From positions 1-22,095 of the forward strand of contig JBHHZM010000049.1 in assembly GCA_046758065.1 (NCBI GenBank): 22,095 nt of DNA, in the 5' to 3' direction. A program made the translations under genes and the position numbers. The DNA comes from JBHHZM01 sp046758065. GTDB taxonomy: Bacteria > Pseudomonadota > Alphaproteobacteria > JAAXGF01. Shown in pieces: positions 21,857-22,095 of this stretch. The first letter of the stretch is position 1. Each line of letters starts with the position of its first letter. The notes beneath the pieces are model-generated. The model did no database searches and was not told where the DNA came from. It worked only from the letters and a program-made list of their open reading frames with translations.

Positions 21857-22095
21857 ATGGAGCGCCGCCTCGTAGCCATTCTAGCTGCCGATGTGGTCGG
21901 TTACTCGCGTCTCGTGGGGGAGGACGAGGAGGGGACGCTGCGGACGCTCGGCGCCTGTCGCGAGGTCATCGATGGGTTGGTGACGGAGCATCGTGGTCGC
22001 GTATTTGGCAGCGCCGGCGATAGCGTTGTCGCCGAGTTCTCCAGCCCCGTCGAAGCGGTGCGCTGTGCAGCCGACATCCAGCGTGACCTCGAACG
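21857..22095 (+). CDS. Class III adenylate/guanylate cyclase, 3' end beyond the window
   Basis: The first 79 residues are visible and continue past the right edge. MERRLVAILAADVVGYSRLVGEDEEGTL is the typical opening of a large alphaproteobacterial cyclase family; the Asp in AADVVGYS is the first metal ligand. EHRGRVFGSAGDSVVAEFSSPVEAVRCAADIQ contains the second metal Asp in A-G-D-S. Such proteins make cAMP (or cGMP) and often carry C-terminal TPR or TolB-like regions, which cannot be seen here. The ATG has AGGGAGAG about six to eight bases upstream. It may serve cyclic-nucleotide-binding proteins in this genome such as the one at 2004-2777, but that link is speculative. Confidence 0.88.
   Translation, partial: MERRLVAILAADVVGYSRLVGEDEEGTLRTLGACREVIDGLVTEHRGRVFGSAGDSVVAEFSSPVEAVRCAADIQRDLE

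Noticed and set aside
21930..22040. Unusual metal-binding loop in the cyclase (FGSAGDS rather than KTTGDG)
   Set aside because: The A-G-D-S version is itself common in this cyclase family and keeps the metal-binding aspartate.

Overview
The window is GC-rich chromosomal DNA from a Gram-negative bacterium, most likely an alphaproteobacterium (Rhodospirillales-like). The pointers are the general L-amino-acid transporter set aapJQMP, an NDUFS4-type complex I subunit, alphaproteobacterial-style Zur/ZnuABC and class III cyclase genes, and strong GC bias at third codon positions. The genus assignment is inference only; there is no rRNA to anchor it.

Layout. 1-1826: a tRNA-Pro(TGG) cut by the left edge, an AT-richer gene-poor stretch, a 71-residue PEP-CTERM protein, a 59-residue membrane protein on the minus strand, an NDUFS4-like complex I accessory subunit with a recognisable promoter, and tRNA-Arg(TCT). 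1827-4670: a pair of short direct repeats, a cyclic-nucleotide-binding/FHA two-domain protein, and on the minus strand a BHMT-type homocysteine methyltransferase behind a PF13759-type 2OG-Fe(II) oxygenase. 4751-10869: metal import. modABC (molybdate) and znuA lie on the minus strand; zur-znuC-znuB diverge on the plus strand, with a near-perfect Zur-like palindrome between znuA and zur. 10870-12101: an exported protein of unknown function, preceded by a tandem duplication that includes its ribosome-binding region, and a 75-residue small protein. 12247-16719: the aapJQMP operon with a hairpin between aapJ and aapQ. 16697-20364: a tightly packed minus-strand operon cysK-like / alaX-like / sseA / GNAT / GNAT. 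20565-22095: an MscS-family channel and the start of a class III adenylate/guanylate cyclase that runs off the right edge.

How the parts work together. ZnuA in the periplasm, ZnuB in the membrane and ZnuC in the cytoplasm import zinc; Zur senses zinc and probably represses both arms from the shared palindrome. ModA/B/C import molybdate for molybdenum cofactor. AapJ/Q/M/P take up a broad range of amino acids. The cysK operon combines cysteine synthesis (CysK), sulfur transfer from 3-mercaptopyruvate (SseA), a trans-editing-like hydrolase for mischarged tRNA (AlaX) and two acetyltransferases. No mobile element with an intact transposase, no CRISPR array and no phage module was found. The most distinctive items are the tiny PEP-CTERM protein, modA whose signal peptide has no in-frame canonical start, the leader ORF in front of zur, and the duplicated ribosome-binding region at 10922-10961.
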